Part shown: positions 9,035 through 18,334 of the stretch, piece by piece
Numbering within the stretch: the stretch's first letter is position 1
How the letters are laid out: the number at the start of each line of letters is the position of its first letter
From: Luteococcus peritonei
Lineage (GTDB): Bacteria; Actinomycetota; Actinomycetes; Propionibacteriales; Propionibacteriaceae
DNA length: 64,000 nt
Direction: 5' to 3'
Assembly (NCBI RefSeq): GCF_039526385.1
Contig: NZ_BAAAIX010000026.1
Location: 62,001 to 126,000, forward strand
Made by a program: the position numbers and the translations under genes
Notes under the pieces: generated by a model
The model's input: only the letters and a program-made list of their open reading frames with translations
What the model was told of the DNA's origin: nothing
The model's database searches: none

Positions 9035-10300
9035 ATGGCGATGGAGAGCTCCCCCGAACAGCCGCAGCCGCTGGGCCGCGTGGTGATGGCGGTCAAGGGC
9101 TGGGTGGAGCGCTGCGGAGCCGTCTGGGTGGAGGCGCAGGTGATCCAGATCAACCGTCGCGCCGGCAGCTCGACGGTCTTCATGGTGATGCGCGACCCGC
9201 TGGCGCAGACCTCGGCCAGCGTCTCCTGCTCCACCGCCGTGCTGGACGCCGCCGGCCCGCTCACCGAGGGCGCCACCGTCACCGCCTGGGTGAAGCCCAC
9301 GGTCTGGAGCAAGAACGGCAGCCTCAGCTTCGAGTGCCGTGAGATCCGCGCCTCCGGCGAGGGTCGCCTGCTGGCGGAGCTGGAGAAGCGCAAGCGGCTG
9401 CTGCAGGCCGAAGGCCTTTTCGACCCGGCGCGCAAGAAGCGGCTGCCCTTCCTGCCCCGCACCATCGGCCTGGTCACCGGCGCCGACTCGGCCGCCGAGC
9501 GCGACGTGCTCACCAACATCGCGCTGCGCTGGCCGGCCGCCCGCGTCGAGGTGCGCCACGCCCTGGTGCAGGGCCCGAATGCGGCCGCCGAGGTGATGCA
9601 GCGCCTGGCCGAGCTGGACCAGCAGCCCGAGGTGGAGGTCATCATCCTGGCCCGCGGCGGCGGCTCCCTGGAGGACCTGCTGCCCTTCAGCGACGAGGGC
9701 CTGGTGCGCGCCGTCGCTGCCTGCCGCACCCCGGTGGTCAGCGCCATCGGCCACGAGCCGGACATGCCGATCGTCGACCTGGCGGCGGACCTGCGCGCCT
9801 CCACGCCCACCGATGCCGCCAAGCGCGTGGTGCCCGATGCCCGCGAGGAGTCGCAGCGCGTCAGCCAGGCCCTGGAGCGGATCCGCGGGGCGGTGGCCCA
9901 GCGGGTGGCCAACGAGCAGCGCCACCTGGACCAGCTGCGCTCCCGCCCGGTGCTGGTGGACCCGGCAGCCAGCTTCGGCTCCCACTACGACCGGCTGGAG
10001 ACGCTGCGGATGCGCCTGGAGCACGCCACCGAGCGGCTGCTCAGCCGCGAGATGACCGCGGTGCAGCACGACCTGTCCCGGGTGCGGGCGATGAGCCCCA
10101 AGGCCACCCTGGAGCGGGGTTACGCGATCCTCGTCGACGGCGAGGGCGACAGCGTCAGCTCCATCCACGACGTGGACCTGGACGACGACGTGATGGCCTA
10201 CCTGGCCGACGGCAAGCTGACCCTGGGCGTGCGCGGGATCGAGGATCCCACCGGCCAGGCCAGCGCCAGCATGGACGACTACGACTTCGAGGAGGACTGA
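9035..10300 (+). CDS. xseA: Exodeoxyribonuclease VII large subunit
   Basis: 421 residues. The catalytic subunit of ExoVII degrades single-stranded DNA from both ends. An N-terminal OB-fold (about residues 15-110, with VWVEAQVIQI) is followed by the nuclease core with GLVTGADSAAERD, LARGGGSLEDLLPF and SAIGHEPDMPIVD, then a long helical region and a C-terminal acidic tail (DDYDFEED). The open frame extends upstream, but ATG 9035 is supported by TAGGCT 7 nt before it (leaderless). The stop overlaps the xseB start by one base (TGATG), so the two subunits are translationally coupled. Confidence 0.95.
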   Translation: MAMESSPEQPQPLGRVVMAVKGWVERCGAVWVEAQVIQINRRAGSSTVFMVMRDPLAQTSASVSCSTAVLDAAGPLTEGATVTAWVKPTVWSKNGSLSFECREIRASGEGRLLAELEKRKRLLQAEGLFDPARKKRLPFLPRTIGLVTGADSAAERDVLTNIALRWPAARVEVRHALVQGPNAAAEVMQRLAELDQQPEVEVIILARGGGSLEDLLPFSDEGLVRAVAACRTPVVSAIGHEPDMPIVDLAADLRASTPTDAAKRVVPDAREESQRVSQALERIRGAVAQRVANEQRHLDQLRSRPVLVDPAASFGSHYDRLETLRMRLEHATERLLSREMTAVQHDLSRVRAMSPKATLERGYAILVDGEGDSVSSIHDVDLDDDVMAYLADGKLTLGVRGIEDPTGQASASMDDYDFEED

Positions 10301-10524
10301 TGGGCGAGAACGCATCCCAGCCCGAGATGGGCTACGAGCAGGCGCGCGAGGAGCTGGCGGAGGTGGTGCGCAAGCTGGAGTCGGGCGGCGTGCCGCTGGC
10401 CGACTCGATGGCGCTGTGGGAGCGCGGCGAGAAGCTGGCCGCCATCTGCCAGCAGTGGCTCGACGGTGCCAAGGCGAAGATCGACGCGGCCCGTCAGGCG
10501 CAGACCCCGGCCGAGCAGGACTGA
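10300..10524 (+). CDS. xseB: Exodeoxyribonuclease VII small subunit
   Basis: 74-residue helical subunit that binds the large subunit and controls its activity. The family signature is visible: GYEQAREELAEVVRKLE near residue 11 and VPLADSMALWERGEKL near residue 33, ending in a short Ala/Gln-rich tail. Its ATG overlaps the xseA stop by one base, which fits stoichiometric co-translation. No terminator with a strong stem follows; the convergent DUF4245 gene ends 58 bp downstream. Confidence 0.94.
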   Translation: MGENASQPEMGYEQAREELAEVVRKLESGGVPLADSMALWERGEKLAAICQQWLDGAKAKIDAARQAQTPAEQD

Positions 10525-10582
10525 GCCCAGCCGGACCACGCCCAGCAGGACCGAGTCCGGCGGGACGCCGCCGGGGCGGATC

Positions 10583-11098
10583 TCAGCGCAGCATCCCGGC
10601 GAAGGCCTCGGCCTGCTCGTAGGAGCCGTCGGCGCAGGCCACCGTGGTGGTGGGCTTCGGCTTCTCGGCCACGTTGACCAGGCAACGGGTGCGGCCGTCC
10701 TCGCTGACATAGCGGGTCCAGCTGCGGCCGTTGACGGTGCTGGTGCCCTCCTCGACGCCCTTGCGAGTGGCGTCGTCGACGAAGACGCGCTGGCTGGTGC
10801 CGGGGCGCTGCTTGAGCTCGTAGTAGGTCTGGCCGGCCACCTGGAAACCGAGCTCCAGCTGGTCGTCGGAGAACTTCGCCCGTACCGGCTTCCAGTCGGC
10901 CGGCAGCACGGTGGGTGCCAGCACGGTCATGGTGCCCTCGTCGCGGGCGGCCTGCGTGATCGGCTCCCACGGGGCGATCGCCACGCTCGGCTCGTCGGGC
11001 ACCTGGGAGAAGAAGCCGTAGATCAGCGCCGCCGGCACCAGGATCACCGCGAGGGAGATCAGCATGTCCAGCGCGGTCTTCTTCTTCGTCTTCGCCAC
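10583..11098 (-). CDS. DUF4245 domain-containing membrane-anchored protein
   Basis: 171 residues. A lysine-rich N-terminus (MAKTKKKT) is followed by one transmembrane helix (about residues 10-30, LISLAVILVPAALIYGFF). The remaining ~140 residues, predicted outside, match the DUF4245 pattern: VLAPTVLPADWKPVRAKFS, YELKQR and GRSWTRYVSEDGRTRCL. The function is unknown. The gene commonly sits beside xseAB in actinobacteria, as here. Start GTG 11098 has TAGGAT 6 nt upstream (leaderless). Confidence 0.85.
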   Translation of the reverse strand: MAKTKKKTALDMLISLAVILVPAALIYGFFSQVPDEPSVAIAPWEPITQAARDEGTMTVLAPTVLPADWKPVRAKFSDDQLELGFQVAGQTYYELKQRPGTSQRVFVDDATRKGVEEGTSTVNGRSWTRYVSEDGRTRCLVNVAEKPKPTTTVACADGSYEQAEAFAGMLR

Positions 11099-11171
11099 CC
11101 GGGCATCCTAGCCGGGTCGTGCGCCGGACCCGACCGTCGTCTCCCCCGGCCTCCCACCGGCTGGCGACGCC

Positions 11172-12506
11172 TCAGATGCCCTCCTCCAGCATCTCGGTGA
11201 CCAGCGCGGCGATCGGCGAACGCTCGGAGCGGTTCAGCGTGACATGGGCGAACAGCGGGTTGCCCTTGAGCCGCTCCACCACCGCGGCGATGCCGTCGTG
11301 CCGGCCGACGCGCAGGTTGTCGCGCTGGGCCACGTCGTGGGTCAGCACGACGCGGGAGTTCTGGCCGATCCGGCTCAGCACGGTGAGCAGCACATTGCGC
11401 TCCAGGCTCTGCGCCTCGTCGACGATCACGAAGGCGTCGTGCAGGGAGCGGCCGCGGATGTGGGTCAGCGGCAACACCTCGAGCATGTCCTGGGCGATCA
11501 CCTCGTCGATCACGTACTTGTTGGTGACCGCACCCAGGGTGTCGAAGACGGCCTGGCCCCAGGGGGCCATCTTCTCCCCCTCGGTGCCGGGCAGGTAGCC
11601 CAGGTCCTGCCCACCGACCGCGTACAGCGGCCGGAAGACCACCACCTTGCGGTAGAGCCGACGCTCCAGCACAGCCTCCAGCCCGGCGCACAGCGCCAGC
11701 GCGGACTTGCCGGTGCCGGCCCGCCCGCCCAGCGAGACGATGCCCACCTCCTGGTCCATCAGCACGTCCAGCGCGATCCGCTGCTCCGCGGAGCGGCCGT
11801 GCAACCCGAAGACCTCACGCTCGGAGCGCACCAGCTTCACCCGCCCGTTGGCCAGCTTGCGGCCCAGCGCGCTCGACGAGCCGGTGCTCAGCACCAGCCC
11901 GGTGTTGGTGGGCGCCTCGATCGCCTCCAGCACCTCGGCCTCGCCCTGCTCGTAGAGCCGGTCGACCACGTCGCCGGGCACGTCGAGCTCGACGATGCCG
12001 GTCCAGCCGGTGTCCACCGCCAGCTCGGCGCGGTACTCCTCGGCCTCCAGCCCCACGACGGAGGCCTTGACCCGCATCGGCAGATCCTTGCTCACCACCA
12101 CCACGTCGTGGCCCTCGGCCGACAGGTTGATGGCCACCGCCAGGATGCGCGAGTCGTTGTCGCCCAGCCGGAAGCCGGCCGGCAGCCGGGCGGGGTCAGT
12201 GTGGTTCAGCTCCAGGTGCAGGGTGCCGCCGGCCTCGTTGACGGTGATCGGCTCGTCGAGACGGCCCTCACGCACCCGCAGGTCGTCCAGCAGGCGCAGC
12301 GCGCTGCGGGCGAAGTAGCCCAGCTCAGGATGGTGGCGCTTGGCCTCCAGCTCGGCCACCACCACGATCGGCAGCACCACGTGGTGCTCGTCGAAGCGCA
12401 GCAGCGCCCGGGGATCGCTGAGCAGCACCGAGGTGTCGAGCACATAGGTCCTGGTGAGGCTGGCGCTGGTCTGGTCGGTGCCGAGCTGCTGGGAGGGCTT
12501 GAGCAC
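11172..12506 (-). CDS. PIN-PhoH fusion protein (PhoH2-type RNase/ATPase)
   Basis: 444 residues. The N-terminal PIN nuclease domain (about residues 18-150) shows YVLDTSVLLSDP and downstream acidic residues (GDNDSRIL, VSKD). The C-terminal PhoH ATPase has Walker A GRAGTGKSALAL and Walker B FVIVDEAQS. Mycobacterial PhoH2 of this layout unwinds and cleaves RNA, and I infer the same role here. GTG 12506 is preceded by a strong AAGGAG ribosome-binding site 5 nt upstream, which beats the GTG ten codons earlier. A promoter-like TAGCTT lies at 12645-12650, giving a ~130-nt leader that contains a short open reading frame. Confidence 0.9.
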   Translation of the reverse strand: MLKPSQQLGTDQTSASLTRTYVLDTSVLLSDPRALLRFDEHHVVLPIVVVAELEAKRHHPELGYFARSALRLLDDLRVREGRLDEPITVNEAGGTLHLELNHTDPARLPAGFRLGDNDSRILAVAINLSAEGHDVVVVSKDLPMRVKASVVGLEAEEYRAELAVDTGWTGIVELDVPGDVVDRLYEQGEAEVLEAIEAPTNTGLVLSTGSSSALGRKLANGRVKLVRSEREVFGLHGRSAEQRIALDVLMDQEVGIVSLGGRAGTGKSALALCAGLEAVLERRLYRKVVVFRPLYAVGGQDLGYLPGTEGEKMAPWGQAVFDTLGAVTNKYVIDEVIAQDMLEVLPLTHIRGRSLHDAFVIVDEAQSLERNVLLTVLSRIGQNSRVVLTHDVAQRDNLRVGRHDGIAAVVERLKGNPLFAHVTLNRSERSPIAALVTEMLEEGI

Positions 12507-12560
12507 GGGAGCTCCTTCGTCGGTGAAGGGGGCCACCCGGTGCCGGCCGACCCCCTCGGG

Positions 12561-12638
12561 TCAGGGTCGGGGCGGTGCACAGGACGGGTCAGGAAGTGGG
12601 AGTCCAACTGCTCCCGGGGCCACCTGGGGTCCGTCCAT
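12561..12638 (-). CDS. Candidate leaderless 25-codon upstream ORF in the PhoH leader
   Basis: ATG 12638 lies exactly 6 nt after the -10-like TAGCTT (12645-12650). This is the spacing seen at many annotated genes in this window, so transcripts from that promoter would begin at the ATG. The frame runs 25 codons (Pro/Gly/Ala-rich, with one Cys) to TGA 12561, 54 nt before the PIN-PhoH start. No homology is recognised. It could be a regulatory upstream ORF of the kind described in mycobacteria, or a chance frame. The support is positional only. Confidence 0.4.
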   Translation of the reverse strand: MDGPQVAPGAVGLPLPDPSCAPPRP

Positions 12639-12778
12639 GCCGCCAAGCTACGTCGCGACGAGCCCGCCGCCGCAGAGCACGCCGACGGCTTCACCAACTG
12701 TTCAACCACCGTGCACCCGGCCCGGGTCAGCTACTGCCGCGAGGTCCGTCGCGGCGCCGGCCCACCTAGGCTGGGGAC

Positions 12779-15124
12779 ATGCCCGTGCTGCCGCCCCAGT
12801 TCCACCTGCCCACCACGCCGCTGGCCCGCCCCGAGTCGGTGGTGCAGGGCACGAACGTCCGCTTCACCGTGCTCACCGAACGGCTGCTGCGCCTGGAGTA
12901 CTCCCCCACCGGCAGCTTCGAGGACCGTGCCACGCAGGTGGTGATCAACCGTGACCTGCCCACGCCTGACTTCAAGGTCTTCCGCGACGGCGAGCGGGTG
13001 CAGATCATCACCCGCTACCTGCACCTGGACCATGCCGGCGGCGAGTTCAGCGCCGAGAACCTCAGCGTCAAGGAGCTCACCGGTGGCTACCACTCCATCT
13101 GGCGCCCCGGGCAGGAGGCCGACAGCGCCTTCAGCCAGTACGTCGGCAAGCGAACCCAGCTGGGCGGCACCGCCCGCACCCTCGACGCGGTGGACGGCCC
13201 CACCGACCTGGAACCCGGCCTGGCCAACGAGCTGGGCATCACCAGCCTCGACGACTCCGCCTCGCTCGCCCTGGTCGACGACTGGGTGGCGCAGCGCATC
13301 CCCGGCAATGTGGACGTCTACGTCTTCGCCTACGGCCACGACTACCCGGCGGCGGTGGCGGACTTCTACCGGATTTCGGGGCGCCAGCCGGCGCTGCCGC
13401 GCCACGCCCTGGGCAACTGGTGGAGCCGCTACCACCCCTACACCGACCAGGAGTACCAGGCGCTGATCACCCGCTTCGAGGCCGAACGGCTGCCCTTCAG
13501 TGTCGCCGTGGTGGACATGGACTGGCACCTGACCAGCATCGATCCCCGCTTCGGCGCGGGCTGGACCGGCTACACCTGGAATCCGGACCTCTTCCCCGAC
13601 CACGTCGGCTTCATGGCCTGGCTCCACGAGCACGGGCTGAAGATCAGCCTGAACGTGCATCCCGCGGAGGGGGTGCGGGCCTTCGAGGAGGCCTATCCGC
13701 GAATGGCCGAGGCGCTGGGGATCGACCCGGCCACGGAGCTGCCGGCCAGTTTCGACTTCGCCGACCCGGCCTTCATCCGTGCCTACTTCGAGCAGCTGCA
13801 CCACCCGATGGAGGCCGAGGGCGTCGACTTCTGGTGGGTGGACTGGCAGCAGGGCGCCACCAGCCGCATCCCGGGCCTGGACCCGCTGTGGATGCTGAAC
13901 CACTGCCACTTCCTGGACTCGCAGCGCGACGGGGAGCGCGGGCTCACCTTCAGCCGCTATGCCGGGCCCGGCTCGCACCGCTACCCGGTGGGCTTCAGCG
14001 GCGACACGGTGGTCACCTGGCAGTCGCTGCACTTCCAGCCCTGGTTCACCGCGACGGCCTCCAACATCGGCTACGGCTGGTGGAGCCATGACATCGGTGG
14101 CCACATGTTCGGCCACAAGGACGACGAGCTGGCCACCCGCTGGCTGCAGTTCGGCGTCTTCAGCCCGGTGAACCGGCTGCACTCGTCGAACGGCGCCTTC
14201 TTCGGCAAGGAGCCGTGGCGCCACGGTCCGGTGGCGGAGCGGATCATGGGTGACTTCCTGCGGCTGCGCCACCGGATGGTGCCCTGGCTGTTCACCGAGA
14301 ACGAGGCCTCCAGCCGTGAGCTGCGCCCGCTGCTGCGCCCGATGTACTGGACCGAGCCGGAGGAGCTGGCGGCCTACCAGTGCGACAACCAGTACTGGTT
14401 TGGCCGCGACCTGCTGGTGGCCCCGCTGACCAGCCCCACCGTCGCGGGTACGCGCACCGCCTCGACCACGCTCTGGCTGCCGGAGGGTGACTGGGTGGAC
14501 TTCTTCACCGGCCTGTCCTACCGGGGCGGGCGCCGGGTGACCATGCACCGCCGGCTGGACTCGATCCCCGTCCTGGCCCGGGCCGGCGCCATCGTGCCGC
14601 TCACCGGGCAGGACGCCGACGGGCAGGACCTGCTGCGCATCGAGATCCCCGAGTCGCTGGAGCTGCGCGTCTTCGCCGGCGCCGACGGCAGCTACACGCT
14701 GGTCGAGGACGACGACCGGCTGGAGCCGCGCACCGTGCGCACCCGTTTCGACTACCACCACGACAGCGGTGAGCTGGTGATCCATCCCGCCGAGGGCGAG
14801 CTGGACCTGCTGCCGGCCCAGCGCCGCTACCGGCTGGTGCTGGTGGGCGCCGGGACCGAGCAGGTGGTGGAGCTGGGCGAGGTGCCCACCGCCACCGGCG
14901 CGAGCGCGCGGTTCGATGGTCCGCGCGAGTTCGACAACCAGGTGGCCGAGCGGCTGTTCACCCTGCTGGACCGCGCCGAGATCGGCTTCACCACCAAGCA
15001 GCAGTGCTACGACGCGATCACCGAGAACCCCACCGCCGCCCGCCGGATGGCGGTGCTGCGCGCGCTGGAGCTCGACCCGGTGCTGCTCGACGTGCTCGCC
15101 GAGGTGGTGCTGGCCCGGGAGTGA
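12779..15124 (+). CDS. Glycoside hydrolase family 31 (alpha-glucosidase/alpha-xylosidase-like)
   Basis: 781-residue retaining glycosidase. An N-terminal beta-sandwich (to about residue 215) precedes the TIM barrel, which starts near RHALGNWWSRYHPY. Barrel motifs include FSVAVVDMDWH, the likely nucleophile region DFWWVDWQQG, the likely acid/base region GFSGDTVVTW, and GYGWWSHDIGGHMFG. Proximal and distal beta-domains follow, then an extra helical tail of ~65 residues. There is no signal peptide, so it acts in the cytoplasm on imported oligosaccharides. The exact substrate cannot be read from sequence. ATG 12779 has TAGGCT 6 nt upstream (leaderless). Confidence 0.9.
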   Translation: MPVLPPQFHLPTTPLARPESVVQGTNVRFTVLTERLLRLEYSPTGSFEDRATQVVINRDLPTPDFKVFRDGERVQIITRYLHLDHAGGEFSAENLSVKELTGGYHSIWRPGQEADSAFSQYVGKRTQLGGTARTLDAVDGPTDLEPGLANELGITSLDDSASLALVDDWVAQRIPGNVDVYVFAYGHDYPAAVADFYRISGRQPALPRHALGNWWSRYHPYTDQEYQALITRFEAERLPFSVAVVDMDWHLTSIDPRFGAGWTGYTWNPDLFPDHVGFMAWLHEHGLKISLNVHPAEGVRAFEEAYPRMAEALGIDPATELPASFDFADPAFIRAYFEQLHHPMEAEGVDFWWVDWQQGATSRIPGLDPLWMLNHCHFLDSQRDGERGLTFSRYAGPGSHRYPVGFSGDTVVTWQSLHFQPWFTATASNIGYGWWSHDIGGHMFGHKDDELATRWLQFGVFSPVNRLHSSNGAFFGKEPWRHGPVAERIMGDFLRLRHRMVPWLFTENEASSRELRPLLRPMYWTEPEELAAYQCDNQYWFGRDLLVAPLTSPTVAGTRTASTTLWLPEGDWVDFFTGLSYRGGRRVTMHRRLDSIPVLARAGAIVPLTGQDADGQDLLRIEIPESLELRVFAGADGSYTLVEDDDRLEPRTVRTRFDYHHDSGELVIHPAEGELDLLPAQRRYRLVLVGAGTEQVVELGEVPTATGASARFDGPREFDNQVAERLFTLLDRAEIGFTTKQQCYDAITENPTAARRMAVLRALELDPVLLDVLAEVVLARE

Positions 15125-15125
15125 G

Positions 15126-15569
15126 TCAGAAGGCGACGAGCTGCTCGGCGGCCAGCTCGCCCTGGGGCCAGACGGCGCGCACGATGCCCGCGGCGGCCAG
15201 CGCCTTGCGGCAGCCGGGGCAGGGCTCGTCGGTGATGTAGGCCACGGCGCCCTTGGTGTCGCGGGTGCTGAACAGCAGTGCATTCACCTCGGCGTGGATG
15301 GCGATGCAGAAGCCGGGTGTGCCGGGCCGGTCGTAGTCGCCCAGCCCGGGCACCTGGTCATAGGAGAGCTGGCCGCGCGGGCAGGCGCCCTCCAGGCAGT
15401 CGGGGCGGCCCGGGGCGGCGCCGTTGTAGCCGGTGGCGATGATGCGACGGTCCAGCACCAGCAGCGCCCCCACCCGTCGTCGGGTGCACTTCGCCCGGGC
15501 GGAGACCGCCGTGGCGATCCCCAGGAAGTACTCGTCCCAGCTGGGGACCGCGTGCGACTGCTGCGTCAT
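15126..15569 (-). CDS. Deoxycytidylate (dCMP) deaminase family protein
   Basis: 147-residue zinc deaminase, predicted to convert dCMP to dUMP for thymidylate synthesis. The zinc site is intact: the CIAIHAEVNALL segment supplies His and the catalytic Glu, and DEPCPGCRKAL supplies two Cys. An N-terminal SWDEYFLGIA and the GYNGAAPGRPDC segment are typical of ComEB-like dCMP deaminases. ATG 15569 has TAGGAT 6 nt upstream (leaderless). It ends one base from the convergent GH31 stop, so the two genes must share or interfere at termination. Confidence 0.9.
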   Translation of the reverse strand: MTQQSHAVPSWDEYFLGIATAVSARAKCTRRRVGALLVLDRRIIATGYNGAAPGRPDCLEGACPRGQLSYDQVPGLGDYDRPGTPGFCIAIHAEVNALLFSTRDTKGAVAYITDEPCPGCRKALAAAGIVRAVWPQGELAAEQLVAF

Positions 15570-15714
15570 GGGGGAATCCTAGGGGCCGTCGAGCTGAAGT
15601 GTGGATGGGCGTGTGCATCCACACATCAGCCGAGGCACACCGCCCCACCGGGAGCGCTGGCAGGCCCCGGGAGCGCCGTGGGGACCGCCCCTCCGGCGGA
15701 GCACGCAGCGAGGA

Positions 15715-16683
15715 TCAGTTGAAGCCGAAGTCGTAGTCGTCGTAGGAGCGAGGGTCCTCGATCGGCTCGATGTGGATCATGATGTGCAGGTCCGGGTAGA
15801 GCTTGAGCAGCTCCTGCTCGATGTCCTCCACCAGGTCGTGGCCGGCCTGCACGGTCCAGGCGCCCGGCACCAGCAGGTGCATGTCCATGAAGCGACGGTT
15901 GCCCGACTCGCGGGTGCGCACCGCGTGGAACATCACGTGCTCCTGCTTGAAGCCCTCCAGCACGCCGCGGATGGCGGCGTTGTCCTCCTTGGGCAGGCTC
16001 ACGTCCATCAGCCCGGCGGTGGACTCGCTGATCAGCTTCCAGCCGGTGAACAGGATGTTGATGCCCACTGCGAAGGCCACCACGGCATCCAGCCGGGGCC
16101 ACCTGGTCAGCCAGACCAGCAGCACGCCCACCACGACGCCCACCGAGGTCCACACGTCGGTGAGCAGGTGCTTGCCGTCGGCGGTCAGCGTCATGGAGCG
16201 GTACTTGCGGCCGGCGCGCAGCAGCACCCAGGCCACCGTGCCGTTCAGCACGGAGGCCAGCACCGAGACCAGCAGGCCGACGCCCACGTTCTCCAGCGGC
16301 TGGGGGTGCAGGAAGCGCTCGACGGCGGTGACCATGATCACCGCGGCCGCCACGAAGATCATCACGCCCTCCACCGCGGCGGAGAAGTACTCGGCCTTGG
16401 AGTGGCCGAAGTTGTGGTTCTTGTCGGCCGGCTTGATGGCCACCCGCAGCGCGATCAGCGCCACGACGGCCGCCACCAGGTTCACCACGGACTCGGCGGC
16501 GTCGGAGAGCAGGCCCACCGATCCGGTGATCCGCCAGGCAAAGGTCTTCAACGCGATGGTGCCCAGGGCGGCGGCGATGGACAACCAGGCGAACCGGGTC
16601 AGGTCCACCGGGGCCTGACGGGCCACGGATGGTCCGGCGACGGGGGCGGCCGGATCGGCGGGGATCGAGGGAGCTTCCTTCAC
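15715..16683 (-). CDS. Cation diffusion facilitator family transporter
   Basis: 322-residue inner-membrane divalent metal/H+ antiporter (Zn, Fe, Co or Mn). About six membrane helices span residues 30-225. The helix II metal site appears as LLSDAAESVVNL (Ser-Asp-x-x-x-Ser form), and the helix V site as HLLTDVWTSVGVVVG. The cytoplasmic C-terminal domain carries HAVRTRESGNRRFMDMHLLV and acidic/His residues. Metal specificity cannot be assigned. The start is GTG 16683 with AAGAAT 6 nt upstream. It diverges from the patatin gene 90 bp away. Confidence 0.9.
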   Translation of the reverse strand: MKEAPSIPADPAAPVAGPSVARQAPVDLTRFAWLSIAAALGTIALKTFAWRITGSVGLLSDAAESVVNLVAAVVALIALRVAIKPADKNHNFGHSKAEYFSAAVEGVMIFVAAAVIMVTAVERFLHPQPLENVGVGLLVSVLASVLNGTVAWVLLRAGRKYRSMTLTADGKHLLTDVWTSVGVVVGVLLVWLTRWPRLDAVVAFAVGINILFTGWKLISESTAGLMDVSLPKEDNAAIRGVLEGFKQEHVMFHAVRTRESGNRRFMDMHLLVPGAWTVQAGHDLVEDIEQELLKLYPDLHIMIHIEPIEDPRSYDDYDFGFN

Positions 16684-16773
16684 CCCACCATTCTTCCCCA
16701 GCCGTCGGCGGGCCTGAAACCCCGCTCAGCAGCGGCACATCACGGCAAGCCAGGGCGGCGTTAGGCTGGATCC

Positions 16774-18309
16774 ATGGCTCGTCGCGGTTGGCTGGGGATC
16801 CCCGGCGTCACCTCGCTGCTGCAGAACCGAGAGCAGCGCGAGGGCCTGGTGCTGTCGGGCGGCGGCTCGAAGGCCAGCTTCCAGATCGGTGCCCTGCGCT
16901 ACCTCTACGAGCGGGCCGGCATCGCCCCCACCGTGATGGTGGGCACCAGCGCCGGGAGCATCCTCACCGCCCTGCTCGCGCAGTCCGCCGACCCTGCCGC
17001 CCAGGCCGCCTCGGTGCGTGAGCTGGAGCGGTTGTGGCTGGGCATGGAGCGCCAGAGCGACATGTTCACCGAGCGTGAGTGGTTCCGTCGCTTCCGCTCC
17101 CGCGGCCCGGAGCTGATGGCCCTGGTGCAACGTGACCACTCCTCCTCCCGGCTGGGCTGGCGCAGCCAGGCCAACCTGCCGCGGATCCAGCTCCCCTTCA
17201 CCAAGGGCTTCACCATCGACCCGGAGGATGCCCCGCAGCAGCGCTCCCAGCACGAGGAGCCGCACGACGAGCAGGAGGGCGAACCGCTCAGCCCGCAGCT
17301 GGAGACGCTGGCGCTGGCCACCCGGGATCCAGAGGTGGAACCGGCCGAGCTCTCCCCCACCACCGTGATGGCCGTGCTGGCCGGGCTGAGCCGGATGCGC
17401 GGCGTCGGGCAGGACCTGGGCCTGATCCTGTCGGGCGCGGAGAAGACCCGCTCCATGTACATCCCCGGCCCGATCCTGCGCGAGCTGCTGGGCAGCGGCA
17501 TCTTCGACTCCACCAAGGTGGCGGCCTCCGGCGTCACCGTACGCATCGCGCTGACCGCGCTGGAGAGCGGCGAGCTGCGCTTCATGCGCGAGGACGGCAC
17601 CATCGTGGACCGCGACGACGTGCCGATCGGCGGCAACCGCCACGACTTCAGCCGCGGTGTGCTCGCCTCCTGCTCCATCCCCGCGGTCTTCGTCCCGGTC
17701 CCGCTGGACGACGAGACCTATGTGGACGGCGGGGTGCGCGAGAACCTGCCCGCCGAGATGGCGGTGGGCCACCTGGGCTCCAGCCCCACCTGGGTGGTCA
17801 CTTCGAACGCCCCGGGCACCGGCGTCCACGAGAGCTATGCCCGCAAGGACATGATCTCGGTGATGATGCGCGCCACCGAGATCATGAGCGACGAGACCGA
17901 GCGCGACGAGGTGGCCTATGCCCGCTCCGCCGGCGCGACGGTGATCGAGCCGGAGATGGACGTGCACGACTCGCTCACCATCGACCCCGGCCTGATCCGG
18001 ATCAACATGGACTACGGCTGGATGCGCGCCGCGGAGGCACACTTGGGCCTGGGTGCCGCCGAGCAGGCGCTCACCCGCGAGGTGGTCGAGCTGCGGCGCG
18101 AGGCCTGGCAGCTGGAGAAGGACCTGCTGGACCCCCAGGTGCCGCACAACGAGCGCGACCTGCTGCGCCTGGCGCGGGTGAAGTTCGAGCTGCACGAGCG
18201 GGTGCCGCACCTGCGCCCGGAGGTGGCGCCCGAGGGCTGCGCCGGCTGGTGGATGCGCTGGGAGGCGCACCAGCCGCCCGCCGAGGTCGAGCCGCCCTGG
18301 CTGGTCTGA
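16774..18309 (+). CDS. Patatin-like phospholipase family protein
   Basis: 511 residues. Lipid acyl hydrolase with a Ser-Asp dyad: oxyanion loop LSGGGSKASFQIG near residue 28, nucleophile serine in MVGTSAGS near residue 52, and catalytic Asp in YVDGGVREN near residue 315. A charged insert (about residues 145-195, PQQRSQHEEPHDEQEGEP) interrupts the domain. The C-terminal ~90 residues look helical and may be membrane- or partner-binding. No signal peptide is seen. ATG 16774 has TAGGCT 6 nt upstream (leaderless). Confidence 0.88.
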   Translation: MARRGWLGIPGVTSLLQNREQREGLVLSGGGSKASFQIGALRYLYERAGIAPTVMVGTSAGSILTALLAQSADPAAQAASVRELERLWLGMERQSDMFTEREWFRRFRSRGPELMALVQRDHSSSRLGWRSQANLPRIQLPFTKGFTIDPEDAPQQRSQHEEPHDEQEGEPLSPQLETLALATRDPEVEPAELSPTTVMAVLAGLSRMRGVGQDLGLILSGAEKTRSMYIPGPILRELLGSGIFDSTKVAASGVTVRIALTALESGELRFMREDGTIVDRDDVPIGGNRHDFSRGVLASCSIPAVFVPVPLDDETYVDGGVRENLPAEMAVGHLGSSPTWVVTSNAPGTGVHESYARKDMISVMMRATEIMSDETERDEVAYARSAGATVIEPEMDVHDSLTIDPGLIRINMDYGWMRAAEAHLGLGAAEQALTREVVELRREAWQLEKDLLDPQVPHNERDLLRLARVKFELHERVPHLRPEVAPEGCAGWWMRWEAHQPPAEVEPPWLV

Positions 18310-18334
18310 ATCCGGACCGGGCTGGCCCGAGGGA

